Positions 35,918-44,966 of a stretch of DNA of 64,000 nt are shown piece after piece. Every line of letters starts with the position of its first letter. Position 1 is the first letter of the stretch. The DNA comes from Xanthomonas campestris pv. phormiicola. Lineage in GTDB: Bacteria > Pseudomonadota > Gammaproteobacteria > Xanthomonadales > Xanthomonadaceae. The translations under genes and the position numbers were made by a program. The stretch lies in the NCBI GenBank assembly GCA_025666215.1, contig CP102593.1, forward strand, positions 2,927,001 through 2,991,000, written 5' to 3'. The notes below the pieces were generated by a model. That model saw only the letters and a program-made list of their open reading frames with translations. It was not told the DNA's origin and did not search any database.

Positions 35918-35936
35918 TGAAGTCGCTCCCACAAGT
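35918..35936. repeat. Distal half of the REP interrupted by MITE copy 2
   Basis: TGAAGTCGCTCCCACAAGT is the remaining half of the REP unit begun at 35808, including the duplicated TGAA. Confidence 0.75.
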
Positions 35937-35995
35937 GACATAGGGACATGCGGCGCGACCGTCCAGGTTGCGCCAACCCCGCCCTGCAGGCCCGC

Positions 35996-37393
35996 TCAGG
36001 GCATGACCTTGGCCTGCTCCAGCTCGACCAGCAGGGTGCTGGCCAGTTCGTCGCGGGCGACCTCGAACTGCTGCTCGCGCACCAGGTCCTTGACCGCGAC
36101 CACGCCGCGCGCCAGTTCGTCGTCGCCGGCCAGCACCACGAAGCGGATGCCGGCACGCGCGGCGTACTGGAACTGCTTGCCGACCTTCTTCGGCTCCATC
36201 TGCACTTCGGTGTTGATCCCGCCCACGCGCAGGCGGCGGGCGATGTCCAGCGCGTCGTCCAGCTTGGCCTCGTCCATCAGCGCCACCATCGCCTGCACGC
36301 TGCTGGAGGCGATGCCCTCGATCAGCCCGGCCTCGCGCAGCTGCCAGAACAGGCGGGTCAGGCCGATCGAGATGCCCACGCCCGGCAGCCTGGACTTGCT
36401 GTAGTGGCTGGCCAGGTCCTCGTAGCGCCCGCCCGAGCAGATCGAGCCGATCTGCGGATAGTCGGTCAGCAGGGTCTCGTAGACGGTGCCGGTGTAGTAG
36501 TCCAGGCCGCGGGCGATGGAGAAGTTCAGGCAGTACGCGGTTTCCGGCACGCCCAGCGCCTTGACCAGGGCCAGCACCTCGCGCAGCTCGGCCACGCCTT
36601 CGCGCAGCGTCGCGCTCGCACCAGCCCACTCGTCCAGTTCACGCAGTCGGACCAAGGCATCTTCGTGACTCTTGGAACGCACTGCGACAAAAGCGAGAAT
36701 CTCGGCGACTTTAGCGAAGGGCAACTCAAATTCTGCGCCCATCAAGGTCTCGCGCACGTAGTCGGCGCCGCGCTTGTCCAGCTTGTCGACCTCGCGCAGC
36801 ACCGCCAGCTGGCGCTCGCCCTCGGCCACGCCCAGGCTCTCGAAGAAGCCGCGCATCAGCTTGCGGTTGTTCAACTGCACCGCGAACGCGCCGATCCCCA
36901 GTTCGGCGAACACCGCGTGGATCACCGCCAGCACCTCGGCGTCGTAGCGGATGCTCAGCGCGTCCTTGCCGATCACGTCGATGTCGCACTGGTAGAACTC
37001 GCGGAAACGGCCGCGCTGGGCGCGCTCGCCGCGGTACACGCGCTGCATCTGGTAGCGGCGGAACGGGAAGCTCAGCTCGTGTTCGTGCTCGGCCACGTAG
37101 CGCGCCAGCGGCACGGTCAGGTCGAAGCGCAGCGCCAGCTCCGGCAGGCCGCCCTCGCCACTGGCCTCGGCATTGGCCAGCGCGCCGGTGGACTGCACGA
37201 AATACACCTGGCGCTCGGTCTCGCCGCCGGACTTGGTCAGCAGCACGTCGGACAGTTCGAACACCGGCGTCTCCACCGGCAGGAACCCGAACCGCTCGTA
37301 GTTGCGGCGGATGACGTCCAGCATGCGCTGGAACGCGATCTGCTCGCGCGGCAGCAATTCCATGATGCCGGGCGGCGTACGGGGCTTGATCAC
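35996..37393 (-). CDS. hisS: Histidyl-tRNA synthetase
   Basis: A 465-residue class II synthetase: motif 1 region [18 protein letters not shown], motif 2 [20 protein letters not shown], the His-specific [17 protein letters not shown] and motif 3 [13 protein letters not shown], then the anticodon-binding domain. GTG 37393 is used as start, with GGAG eight bases upstream; the protein then begins MIKPRTPPG as in relatives. The segment encoded at about 36605-36740 (from KLMRG-distal [16 protein letters not shown] to LDEWAGASA) has clearly lower GC and different codons. The gene lies on the same strand upstream of the his operon. Confidence 0.96.
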   Translation of the reverse strand: MIKPRTPPGIMELLPREQIAFQRMLDVIRRNYERFGFLPVETPVFELSDVLLTKSGGETERQVYFVQSTGALANAEASGEGGLPELALRFDLTVPLARYVAEHEHELSFPFRRYQMQRVYRGERAQRGRFREFYQCDIDVIGKDALSIRYDAEVLAVIHAVFAELGIGAFAVQLNNRKLMRGFFESLGVAEGERQLAVLREVDKLDKRGADYVRETLMGAEFELPFAKVAEILAFVAVRSKSHEDALVRLRELDEWAGASATLREGVAELREVLALVKALGVPETAYCLNFSIARGLDYYTGTVYETLLTDYPQIGSICSGGRYEDLASHYSKSRLPGVGISIGLTRLFWQLREAGLIEGIASSSVQAMVALMDEAKLDDALDIARRLRVGGINTEVQMEPKKVGKQFQYAARAGIRFVVLAGDDELARGVVAVKDLVREQQFEVARDELASTLLVELEQAKVMP

Positions 37394-37503
37394 GTGCAAA
37401 ACTCCTGCGATTCGGGGGCGAGCGGACGCCAATTCTAGCCGCACCGACTGCTGGCGGCCGCATCGTCGTATCATTCCCCGGTACCGACGCCGCTGCCACG
37501 CCC

Positions 37504-38259
37504 ATGACCAGGCCCCCTTCCGGATTCGCCCTGCCCTATGCCGAGTCCGCCGCGGCACGGGATCCGCGCGCGCACGAATGCCTGCATTGCACGGTGCGGC
37601 ACCTGGCGATCTGTTCGGCGCTGGCCTGCGACGAGGTGCAGGCGCTGGAACGGGCGACCACCTCGCACGCCTACGCCGCCGGCGCCACCGTGGCCCGCAC
37701 CGGCGAAGCGCGGCAGGCGGTGTATACCGTCACCGCCGGCGCCCTGCGCCTGGTGCGTACGCTGGCCGACGGCCGCCGCCAGGTGGCCGGCTTCGTGTTG
37801 CCGGGCGACTACGTCGGGCTCAGCGAATCGGCCAAACACCGCCACGACATCGAAGCCATCGCCGACAGCCGCGTGTGCCGCGTCCAGGTGGCGCAGATGC
37901 AGCAGCTGCGCAGCCAGTTCCCGCAGCTGGAACGCAAGCTGCTGCAACGCGCCTGCCTGGAACTGGATGCCGCACAGGACGCGGCGCTGGCGCTGGCGCG
38001 GCTGCAGCCGTCCGAGAAACTGGCCGACTTCCTGCTCAAGCTGGCCGCGCGCGCGGCGCGCCAGGGCGATTCCGGCAACAGGGTGACCCTGCCGATGGGC
38101 CGCGGCGACATCGCCGACCATCTGGGCCTGACCATGGAAACGGTGAGCCGCACCTTCACCAAGCTGCGCCAGCAGGGCCTGATCGCGCTGCCGCAACTGC
38201 ACGTGGTCGAAATCCGCGACTTCGCCGCCCTGCACCGGCTGGCTTCCGACGAAGAGTAA
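37504..38259 (+). CDS. FNR/CRP-family regulator with Fe-S type cysteines
   Basis: A 251-residue regulator. The N-terminus has C-x2-C-x7-C in [17 protein letters not shown] (about residues 26-42), the spacing of FnrL-type oxygen sensors that bind a [4Fe-4S] cluster. A cyclic-nucleotide-binding-like beta domain follows ([32 protein letters not shown]), with one more Cys in SRVCRVQV, then a long helix and an HTH with [20 protein letters not shown]. The E-x-x-S-R in the recognition helix fits an FNR-type half-site TTGAT. It is divergent from hisS and lies upstream of the flavin operon on the same strand. Confidence 0.88.
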   Translation: MTRPPSGFALPYAESAAARDPRAHECLHCTVRHLAICSALACDEVQALERATTSHAYAAGATVARTGEARQAVYTVTAGALRLVRTLADGRRQVAGFVLPGDYVGLSESAKHRHDIEAIADSRVCRVQVAQMQQLRSQFPQLERKLLQRACLELDAAQDAALALARLQPSEKLADFLLKLAARAARQGDSGNRVTLPMGRGDIADHLGLTMETVSRTFTKLRQQGLIALPQLHVVEIRDFAALHRLASDEE

Positions 38260-38669
38260 GCCGGTGGACGGCGGCGATTTTTTCGCCAGCCCGTGTCTAC
38301 GCCTTGCACCACCGCGGCCGCACCGACTCATCCACAAGTTTCCAGGGCAACGCTCCACATGCGCTGTGGACAACGAACAGCGGCAAGGCGACGGGCGGCT
38401 GCCGGAGCGGGCGCGGCTCGGACCCTGGCACCTCGGCTACGTGGCGGTCGCCCAGCAACCCCGATCGCCCTGCTGCCCCGATGAGCGGCGCCGACCACAC
38501 GGGCGCCGCCAGCGTCCGTAGCAGGACGGATCTCCACTTTCGCCGACGCGGCGAGCATCGACAGGCGCGCGTCCATGGCCATGGACGTCGCGCCGACGCC
38601 ACGCCAGCCCTCCCCCGGGCGCCGTTCGGATCCATGGCAGGCGGATTCCGACAGTTCTTCGACATTTCG
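38260..38669. other. Gene-free spacer between the FNR-like gene and the flavin operon
   Basis: No frame has coding character and no strong hairpin with T-tract or repeat is recognised. The downstream end carries the putative regulator box described separately. Confidence 0.5.
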
Positions 38670-38690
38670 TTGATGAGAATGAATCGCATA
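38668..38690 (+). promoter_or_regulatory. FNR-like and Fur-like box upstream of the flavin operon
   Basis: TTGATGAGAATGAA (38670-38683) matches the FNR site TTGAT-N4-ATCAA at nine of ten positions. The overlapping GAGAATGAATCGCAT also resembles the GAGAATGATT-type Fur boxes of gammaproteobacteria. The box is centred about 40 bases before ATG 38716. Which factor, if any, binds is not decided by sequence alone. Confidence 0.45.
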
Positions 38691-38715
38691 CACAACAACA
38701 GGGGCGATCACTCGG

Positions 38716-39687
38716 ATGCAGACGGACCATCACGCAACCTCGGCCGTACCTTTCGATGCCGAAACGGCGCGCCTGCGCCCGCTTCCCCGGCGCAAGCGCG
38801 CCGCCGCGCCGCCGTACTGGCTGATCGCCGGACTGGCGCTGCTGGCCAGCGGCAGCGCCACGGCCGGCGAAAGCCTGTTCGCCCGCACCTACACCACCGA
38901 CACCACCCCGGCCGGAACCTTCGAGTTCGAACAGTCGTTCCGGGACCGCTCGCAGCGCGCGTTCGGCCAGTTCGAGGCGATCGATTCCTCCACCGAGATC
39001 GAATACGGCTTCACCGACAAGCTGCAGGGGTCCCTGTATTTCAACAGCGTCCACATCGCGGCCGACAAGTCGCCGGACGACGACGATCCGCTAGGCGGCA
39101 CCGGGTTCACCCGCCACGGCACCTATGGGCAGAGCGTGTCGGCGGAATTCATCTATCGCGTGAAGAGCCCCTACACCGACGGCTACGGGCTGGCCTTCTA
39201 CGTCGAACCCTCCTACATGTTCCACGACCTGCACAATGGCCTCAAGTACGATGGCACCTACGAACTGGAGACCGGCCTGCTGCTGCAGAAGAATTTCTAC
39301 GACGACCGCGTCGTGCTTGCCTACAACCTGTTCCTGGAGGGCGAGAACATCCGCTTCCAGGGCGAGACCGACCACACCAGCGAGCTGGATTTCAACAACA
39401 GCCTCGGCCTGAGCTACCGCTTCCGCCCCAACTGGTCGGCCGGACTGGAGATGCGCAACCACAACGAGATCGGCTCGTTCCACGTGCACGAGCACTCGGT
39501 GTACTGGCTCGGTCCGGTGCTGCACTACGCCGGCAGCAAGGCCTGGTTCACCCTGGGCTGGCTGGAACAGGTGTACGGCGATCCCAACGGCTACCAGGAC
39601 GGCGCCTACGTCGGCAACCACCTGTTCCTGCGCTCTCACGAGCGGCGCGAGATCTCATTGAAGTTCGGCATTCCCTTCGGCGGCTAA
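38716..39687 (+). CDS. DUF6662-like outer-membrane beta-barrel protein
   Basis: A 323-residue exported protein. An unusually long, basic N-terminus (about 33 residues) precedes a signal helix WLIAGLALLASGSATAG. The mature protein is all-beta in look, with alternating Tyr/Phe/Leu strands such as TSELDFNNSLGLSYRFRPNW and VYWLGPVLHYAGSKAWF and a final REISLKFGIPFGG, as in outer-membrane barrels. AGGGG lies about eleven bases before ATG 38716. It is the first gene of a same-strand run with FMN-binding, ApbE and membrane redox genes. DUF6662 is named from memory; the function is unknown. Confidence 0.75.
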   Translation: MQTDHHATSAVPFDAETARLRPLPRRKRAAAPPYWLIAGLALLASGSATAGESLFARTYTTDTTPAGTFEFEQSFRDRSQRAFGQFEAIDSSTEIEYGFTDKLQGSLYFNSVHIAADKSPDDDDPLGGTGFTRHGTYGQSVSAEFIYRVKSPYTDGYGLAFYVEPSYMFHDLHNGLKYDGTYELETGLLLQKNFYDDRVVLAYNLFLEGENIRFQGETDHTSELDFNNSLGLSYRFRPNWSAGLEMRNHNEIGSFHVHEHSVYWLGPVLHYAGSKAWFTLGWLEQVYGDPNGYQDGAYVGNHLFLRSHERREISLKFGIPFGG

Positions 39688-39773
39688 GCCCCTCTGCACC
39701 GCCGGCCTGCGCGCGGCGCCGCGGCGCCGGGGAACATGCCCGTCCCGATCCCGACTCCCCCATTGGCCCTCCC

Positions 39774-40295
39774 ATGCACTCCCGATTTGCCGCCATTCCG
39801 CTGATCGCGCTCGCCGCCGCCCCTTGCCACGCGACGACCTACCTGACGCTGGAGCAGGCACAGGCGCAGATGTTCCCCGGGCAGACGTTGACGCCCGATT
39901 TCCGCACCTTGAGCTCCAGTCAGATGGCGGCCATCGGCAAGGCCGCCGGCGTCTCGCCGCTGTCGCCGCAGCTGAAGGCATGGCGCGCGTCGGGCGGCGG
40001 CTGGCTGATCGTGGACCAGGTGGTGGGCAAGCACGACTTCATCACCTTCGCGCTGGCGCTGGATGCGGCCGGCGCCGTCGCCGACGTGGAGATCCTGGAA
40101 TACCGCGAAACCTATGGCGGGCAGGTCCGCGAGCCTGGCTGGCGCAACCAGTTCGTCGGCAAGACCGCCGATGCGGCGCCACAACTGGGCAAGGACATCC
40201 GCAACATCTCCGGCGCGACGCTGTCGTCCAAGCACGTCACCGACGGCGTGCGGCGCCTGCTCAAGACCTATGCGCTCATCCTCCGCCACGCCTGA
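39774..40295 (+). CDS. Periplasmic FMN-binding domain protein
   Basis: A 173-residue exported protein: signal peptide (FAAIPLIALAAAPCHA-TT), then an FMN-binding domain with VGKHDFITFALALDAAGAV, EILEYRETYGGQVREPGW and the flavinylation motif DIRNISGATLSS, where the Thr is the expected site of covalent FMN attachment (compare NqrC/RnfG). The next gene encodes ApbE, the enzyme that performs that attachment. It probably carries electrons in the periplasm. Confidence 0.88.
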   Translation: MHSRFAAIPLIALAAAPCHATTYLTLEQAQAQMFPGQTLTPDFRTLSSSQMAAIGKAAGVSPLSPQLKAWRASGGGWLIVDQVVGKHDFITFALALDAAGAVADVEILEYRETYGGQVREPGWRNQFVGKTADAAPQLGKDIRNISGATLSSKHVTDGVRRLLKTYALILRHA

Positions 40296-41127
40296 GCGCA
40301 ACGGCATCCGGCGTTGCAAGCCCCTGCTCGGGACCTTCGTCGAGATCCGCGTCCCCGACGGCTGCCAGGCCGCGGCGGACCTGGCATTCGCGCAGATCGC
40401 CCACGTGCATGCACGCATGTCCTTCCAAGAGGAAGGCAGCGACCTCGCCGCGCTGCGCCGGGCGCCTGCGGGGACGGCCGTGCAGGTCGACCCAGACACG
40501 GTCGAGGTGCTCGCACTCGCCCAGTCGATGCATCGGCGCTCTTGCGGCCTGTTCGACGTCGGCATCGGCGCGCGCCTGGTGGCATCCGGCTTCCTGCCCA
40601 GGCCGCCCGGCATCGACCTGCGCCGGATGCGGGGCACGGGCGCGGACATCGAGATCGTCGGCCGCGACCGGGTGGTGTGCCGACGCGGGCTGCTGATCGA
40701 CCTCGGCGGCATCGCCAAGGGCTTCGCCGTGGATCGCGCCATCGCCTGCCTGCGCCAGGCGGGCATCGAGCGGGCGGTGGTCAATGCGGGCGGCGACTTG
40801 CGCGTGCTCGGGCGTGAACAGGTCCACCTGCGCGGCGCCGACCAGGCTATCGCCGCAGTCGTCGAACTGCACGACAGCGCAATGGCGAGTTCGAGCAACC
40901 TGCACCAGCGGCGGCCGCACCGCGGGCGCACCCATACCCCGCACCTGGACGGGCGCGGCCAACCGGTGCTGTCCGAGATCGCGGTCAACGTGGTGGCGCC
41001 GTGCTGCGCGCTTGCCGACGCCATGACCAAGATCGCGCTGCAGGCGCCGGCGCTAGCGGACGCCATGCTGGCCGAACACGGCGGCTTCATCGTGCGCCAG
41101 GCCACGCCGCCGGGCCTGGCGGCATGA
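40270..41127 (+). CDS. apbE: FAD:protein FMN transferase (ApbE family)
   Basis: A 285-residue protein: KPLLGTFVEIRVPDGCQ near the start, SGLFDVGIG-like CGLFDVGIGARLV, LLIDLGGIAKGFAVDRAI, VVNAGGDLRVLG and NVVAPCCALADAMTKIAL match ApbE. It transfers FMN from FAD to Thr of FMN-binding domains. No signal peptide is evident at MRSSSATPERN, and the gene overlaps its partner by 26 bases, so the start may be different or the protein may be exported by other means. Metal-site Asp residues are present. Confidence 0.88.
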   Translation: MRSSSATPERNGIRRCKPLLGTFVEIRVPDGCQAAADLAFAQIAHVHARMSFQEEGSDLAALRRAPAGTAVQVDPDTVEVLALAQSMHRRSCGLFDVGIGARLVASGFLPRPPGIDLRRMRGTGADIEIVGRDRVVCRRGLLIDLGGIAKGFAVDRAIACLRQAGIERAVVNAGGDLRVLGREQVHLRGADQAIAAVVELHDSAMASSSNLHQRRPHRGRTHTPHLDGRGQPVLSEIAVNVVAPCCALADAMTKIALQAPALADAMLAEHGGFIVRQATPPGLAA

Positions 41128-41582
41128 ACGCACCGCGTGCCTCGGCACGGCTGGCGCCCTGGCAAGTCCTGCTGCTCGCCGGCAGCGGCGGGACGCTCTG
41201 GGGCAGCGGGGTCGCGTGGCTGTTGCTGCACCACCTGTGGCAGGTGCAGGGGCCCTTCGGCCCGGAAGTGAATCCCGGCGAGCCGTGGATGCTGCGCACC
41301 CATGGCGCGGCGATGCTGTGCTTCGTGCTGGGCATCGGCAGCCTGGCCGCCGTGCATTTCGTGCACGGCTGGCGCCACCGCAGGCAGCGCTGGGTCGGGC
41401 TGGGCCTGCTGATCCTGACCAGTTGGCTCGGCATCAGCGGATACCTGCTGTACTACGTCGCCGGCGAGGACGCGCGGCAATGGATCGGTCTGCTGCATTG
41501 GGTCGCCGGACTCCCCGCCCTGCCCTTGTTCCTCTGGCATTACCGGCGCGCGCGTCGTCTGCGTCGGCCCGGACGGCCGTAG
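41124..41582 (+). CDS. Four-helix His-rich membrane protein (DUF4405/cytochrome b-like)
   Basis: A 152-residue integral membrane protein with four predicted helices: WQVLLLAGSGGTLWGSGVAW, HGAAMLCFVLGIGSLAAVHF, VGLGLLILTSWLGISGYLLY and WIGLLHWVAGLPALPLFLW. Histidines sit within or at the ends of helices (LLHHLW, RTHGAA, AVHFVHGW, LLHWVAG, FLWHYRR), as in bis-heme b four-helix bundles. Its ATG overlaps the apbE stop. It probably passes electrons from the quinone pool to the flavinylated periplasmic partner; heme binding is an inference. Confidence 0.75.
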   Translation: MNAPRASARLAPWQVLLLAGSGGTLWGSGVAWLLLHHLWQVQGPFGPEVNPGEPWMLRTHGAAMLCFVLGIGSLAAVHFVHGWRHRRQRWVGLGLLILTSWLGISGYLLYYVAGEDARQWIGLLHWVAGLPALPLFLWHYRRARRLRRPGRP

Positions 41583-41729
41583 CCACCGGGACCAGGCGGA
41601 GCGGCCGCGGAAGATGAATGCTTCACCGCAGCCGCATGTCCTGTCTTGCGTGCGGGCATAGACTGCAACGGCAATACACCTGCGGCGCCGCCGCGGTGCC
41701 GGCGGGGGGGAACCAGTCGGAGGACAACC

Positions 41730-42050
41730 ATGATCGCCGCCATCGATGTGCAGCAGGACCCGCGCGCCTGCGTGGTACTGGATCGGGAAAGAGAGCTGGA
41801 ATACTGGAAGGCGCACTTCGCCCAGGCTCCGTTCCATCAGCCCGGGCGCGCGTTCACCGACTACGAACCCGCCCTGAAACTGGCCTACGACACCTACCTG
41901 AAGTACCACGGCCAGCGCTTCGAGGACCTGGCCCCGCAGTTGCGCGACGTGTTCCTGCGCGACCATCCGCGCTCGCGCCTGGACTGGTTGCAGGTCCGCA
42001 GCGTGGCGCAGGCCGCCTGGCTGCGGCTGCAGCCGCAGGACCGGGACTGA
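41730..42050 (+). CDS. Small cytoplasmic protein of unknown function
   Basis: A 106-residue protein: MIAAIDVQQDPRACVVLDRE, then ELEYWKAHFAQAPFHQPGRA and a helical, charged region PALKLAYDTYLKYHGQRFED to WLRLQPQDRD. No signal or membrane segment. ATG 41730 is supported by GGAGG eight bases upstream; the upstream part of the frame has no coding character. It follows the flavin operon after 147 bases. Family not recognised. Confidence 0.75.
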   Translation: MIAAIDVQQDPRACVVLDRERELEYWKAHFAQAPFHQPGRAFTDYEPALKLAYDTYLKYHGQRFEDLAPQLRDVFLRDHPRSRLDWLQVRSVAQAAWLRLQPQDRD

Positions 42051-42155
42051 ACCTGCGCGCCTGAGCCGCGCGCCGCCGTGCGTTCGCAACGCAGGCGGCG
42101 GTGCGGCGGCCGCTGATGGCAGCGGCGGCCGGGTGCGGCGACTGCGGCCGCCGGC

Positions 42156-43457
42156 CTAGCCAGCCAGCAGGCGCGCGCGCAGCGCCGCGTAGTCCGGCGC
42201 GATCGGCTCGGCCTGCGCCGGCCGCTGCAGCAAGGCCGCCAGCGCCGGCGGCACCTCGACCGGCCGGCCGATCAACGGCTCGACCACCGCCTCGAACTTG
42301 GCCGGATGCGCGGTCGCCGCCACCGCCCAATCGCCGGCATCGGCCTCCGCGCCCTCGGCGCGGATCTGCTGCAACACGTGCAGCGCGGTGGCGGTATGCG
42401 GGCAATGCACCTCGCCGTAGCGGCGGAAGCGCTCGCCGATCAGCTGGCGGATCTGCGCGTCGTCCACCGAATAGGCCTGGAACTGCACGCGCAGCGCGGC
42501 ATCGTCGCCGCGGTACAGCCAGCGCAGGCGCTCGAAGTTGCTCGGCGCGCCGACGTCCATGGCATTGGCCACGGTGGCCACGCTGGGCTGCGGCGCGTAG
42601 TCGGCGCCGGCAAAGTAGTCCGGCAGCACGTGGTTGGCGTTGGTCGCCAGCACGATGCGGCCCAGCGGCACGCCCAGCCCGCGCGCCAGGATCGCCGCCA
42701 GCGCATTGCCGAGGTTGCCGGTCGGCACCACCAGGTTCAGCGGCTGCGCGCGCCCGGCGTAATGCACCAGCGCGCTATGCGCGTAGTAGCTCATCTGCGG
42801 CAGCAAGCGACCCAGGCTGATGCTGTTGGCCGAACTCAGCGGCGCCTGCGCCTGCAGGTCGGCGTCGTTCAAGGCCTGCTTGACCAGCGCCTGGCAATCG
42901 TCGAACGAACCGGCCACGCGCAGCGCCTGGATGTTGTCGCCGAAGCAGCCCAACTGGTGCGCCTGGCGCGGCGACACGCGCCCGTCCGGATACAGCACCA
43001 CCACGCGCAGGCCGGGCTGGCGATGGAACGCGGCGGCCACCGCCGCACCGGTGTCGCCGGAGGTGGCGACGAGGATGGTCAGCGGCGTGGCGGCATCGCG
43101 GCGCAGCCGCGCCAGGCAGGCGGCGAGAAAGCGTGCGCCGAAGTCCTTGAACGCGGCGGTGGGCCCATGGAACAGCTCCAGCGCATGGTCGCCGGGCGTG
43201 GCCAGCGGCTGCAGCGGCGCATCGAAATCGAAGGCTTCGGCGCAGATCGCCGGTAGTTCGGCGGCGAGCGCGTCGCCGTCGAAGAACGGCGCCAGCAGGG
43301 TGGCCGCGGTCTCGGCCAGGCTGACGCCGGCCTGCAGTTCGCGCGCCGTCGGCATGCGCTCGGGCACGTACAGCCCGCCATCGGGCGCCAGGCCGGCGGC
43401 GATGGCCTGGCTGAGGCTGGCGGCGGGCGCGGCGTTACGGGTGGAAATGAAGTTCAT
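42156..43457 (-). CDS. thrC: Threonine synthase
   Basis: A 433-residue PLP enzyme making threonine from O-phosphohomoserine. The PLP Lys lies in FHGPTAAFKDFGARFLAA (about residue 110), and the Gly-rich TSGDTGAAVAAAF and VPTGNLGNALAAILARGLG motifs are clear. It matches the enterobacterial-type synthase in length. It is separated from thrB by a 540-base hairpin-rich repeat element, unlike the usual tight thrABC arrangement. Confidence 0.97.
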   Translation of the reverse strand: MNFISTRNAAPAASLSQAIAAGLAPDGGLYVPERMPTARELQAGVSLAETAATLLAPFFDGDALAAELPAICAEAFDFDAPLQPLATPGDHALELFHGPTAAFKDFGARFLAACLARLRRDAATPLTILVATSGDTGAAVAAAFHRQPGLRVVVLYPDGRVSPRQAHQLGCFGDNIQALRVAGSFDDCQALVKQALNDADLQAQAPLSSANSISLGRLLPQMSYYAHSALVHYAGRAQPLNLVVPTGNLGNALAAILARGLGVPLGRIVLATNANHVLPDYFAGADYAPQPSVATVANAMDVGAPSNFERLRWLYRGDDAALRVQFQAYSVDDAQIRQLIGERFRRYGEVHCPHTATALHVLQQIRAEGAEADAGDWAVAATAHPAKFEAVVEPLIGRPVEVPPALAALLQRPAQAEPIAPDYAALRARLLAG

Positions 43458-43517
43458 GGTGGTTCCATCAACAGGGGGAGTTCGATCGCGCTGTCATCCG
43501 TGACTGTGGCACTGCTT

Positions 43518-43984
43518 GGTTGCTGCTCTTGTTGCTGCTCTTGTTGTGCTCTGCCCTTGCTTCGGCTGTTGCTTTCTTTGCTTTTCGATCTCCCGTGAGG
43601 CGCGGCAAGCAGGATGGGTACAACCCCCGAAGGGGGCGACGCGCAGGATGCGCGTCGTTTTCGGCAGGCACATGGATGTGCCTTCCGAAAATTCCCATCC
43701 TGCTTGCGGACCCGTAGCGCGCAGCGCGGAGGGCGCGCCGCCAACCAAAAGAAAGCGCGCCCTGCCTCGCGCCCTCCGCGCTGCGCGCTCCGGGTCCGCG
43801 TCCATCCCGGGGATCCGCGGAAGGGGCATCCTGCCCCTGCCGCGGACGGCGCACATCCCTGTGCGCCGTCCTTCGGGTTTTTCCCCGCGATGGCCGCCGC
43901 TGCGGAAGGGAACCCGGTACGGCAACAGCAAAAGCAACGACAAGAGCAACAGCAAAAACAACCACGAAAGCAACAGCAACAGCG
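43518..43984. repeat. Large element of nested perfect inverted repeats in the thrB-thrC spacer
   Basis: The ends are inverted arrays of GTTGCT (43518-43586) and AGCAAC (43921-43984). Inside are at least seven perfect inverted repeats: AAGCAGGATGGG (43607-43618) with 43694-43705; CCCCCGAAGGGGG (43624-43636); GACGCGCA around GGA (43638-43656); TTTTCGG plus AGGCACAT (43658-43691); a 21-bp repeat GCGCGCAGCGCGGAGGGCGC G (43717-43737) with 43768-43788, extended by GGACCCG/CGGGTCC (43708-43797); CCGCGG plus GGGGCA (43815-43845); GACGGCGCACA around TCCC (43845-43870). Most loops carry GGAT or ATCC. The small ORFs inside (one beginning MLLLLLLLL) are by-products of the repeats. Confidence 0.85.
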
Positions 43985-43997
43985 AGGCTACGCGCCG

Positions 43998-44966
43998 CTA
44001 CAGCAATCGGGCGCCCGGACACTGCAGCGGCGATACCCAATGCTGGCTGTCGAAGCCGGCCGCCGCGAATGCCGCCTGCACCGCCGGCGCAGCCGCCTCC
44101 GCCGCCGCACGCGTCGCGAACCAGGCGAACACGCTGGGGCCGGCGCCGGAAATGCTCGCGCCCATCGCGCCCGCTGCCAGCGCCGCCGCCTTGGCCGCAT
44201 CGAAGCCGACGATCAGCGGCGCACGCCGCGGCTCGATCAGCACGTCGCGCAGGCCCGCGCGCACCAGCGCCTCGTCGCCGGCGTGGCAGCCCACCAGCAC
44301 CAGCGCCAGATTGGAACTCTGCGCCACGAACTCGCCCAGCCGGTAGTCGCCGGCCAGCGCCTCGCGCGCACGGCGCGTCTCCAGCACCGCGTCCGGATGC
44401 ACCAGCAGGCTGTGCCAGGCCGCCGGCACCGGCACCGGCACCATCCGCTCCAGCGTGGACAGCACCAGCCCACCGAGAAACATCGGGCCGAGGTTGTCGC
44501 CGTGGCGGCTGCCGCTGGCCACCGCCTCGCCTTCCAGCGAATACGGATACAGCTGCTCGCGCGACAGCGGCGCGTCCAGCAGCGCATTGGCCGCCACCAG
44601 CGCGGCCACGCACGAGGCCGCCGAGCCGCCCATGCCGGAGCTGAGCGGGATGCCCTTGTCGATCTCGATCTCGAACCCGAACGGCAGCGCCAGCGCCTCG
44701 CGCAAGGCGATCAGCGCCGCGCCGGCGGTATTGCGCGCGGCCTCCAGCGGCAGCGCCACGCTGGTGCCGCGGATCGCGGCGATGCGCACCAGCGGCGCGT
44801 CGATGCGGCGCACGGTCACCGTATCGCCGACGCCCTCCACCGCATAGCCGAGCAGGTCGAAGCCCACCGCCACGTTGGCCACCGAGGCCGGCGCGAACGC
44901 GCGCGCCTCGCGCGGCAAGGCGCGGGCGGCGGCGTGCGGCGCCAGCGAGGTCTGCGCCTGGCTCAC
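43998..44966 (-). CDS. thrB: Homoserine kinase
   Basis: A 322-residue GHMP kinase: [20 protein letters not shown] at the N-terminus, the ATP-binding [20 protein letters not shown] (about residues 90-110), [17 protein letters not shown] and [14 protein letters not shown] near the end. It phosphorylates homoserine. GTG 44966 overlaps the thrA stop by four bases, so translation is coupled. Confidence 0.96.
   Translation of the reverse strand: MSQAQTSLAPHAAARALPREARAFAPASVANVAVGFDLLGYAVEGVGDTVTVRRIDAPLVRIAAIRGTSVALPLEAARNTAGAALIALREALALPFGFEIEIDKGIPLSSGMGGSAASCVAALVAANALLDAPLSREQLYPYSLEGEAVASGSRHGDNLGPMFLGGLVLSTLERMVPVPVPAAWHSLLVHPDAVLETRRAREALAGDYRLGEFVAQSSNLALVLVGCHAGDEALVRAGLRDVLIEPRRAPLIVGFDAAKAAALAAGAMGASISGAGPSVFAWFATRAAAEAAAPAVQAAFAAAGFDSQHWVSPLQCPGARLL

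Noticed and set aside
39091..39639. Minus-strand 182-codon frame opposite the beta-barrel gene
   Set aside because: Antisense shadow rich in Val/Gln/His without start signal; the plus-strand frame has a signal peptide and strand pattern.
43520..43717. Small ORF starting with a poly-Leu run
   Set aside because: It is read from the GTTGCT repeat array and the following hairpins of the thrB-thrC spacer, not from a gene.
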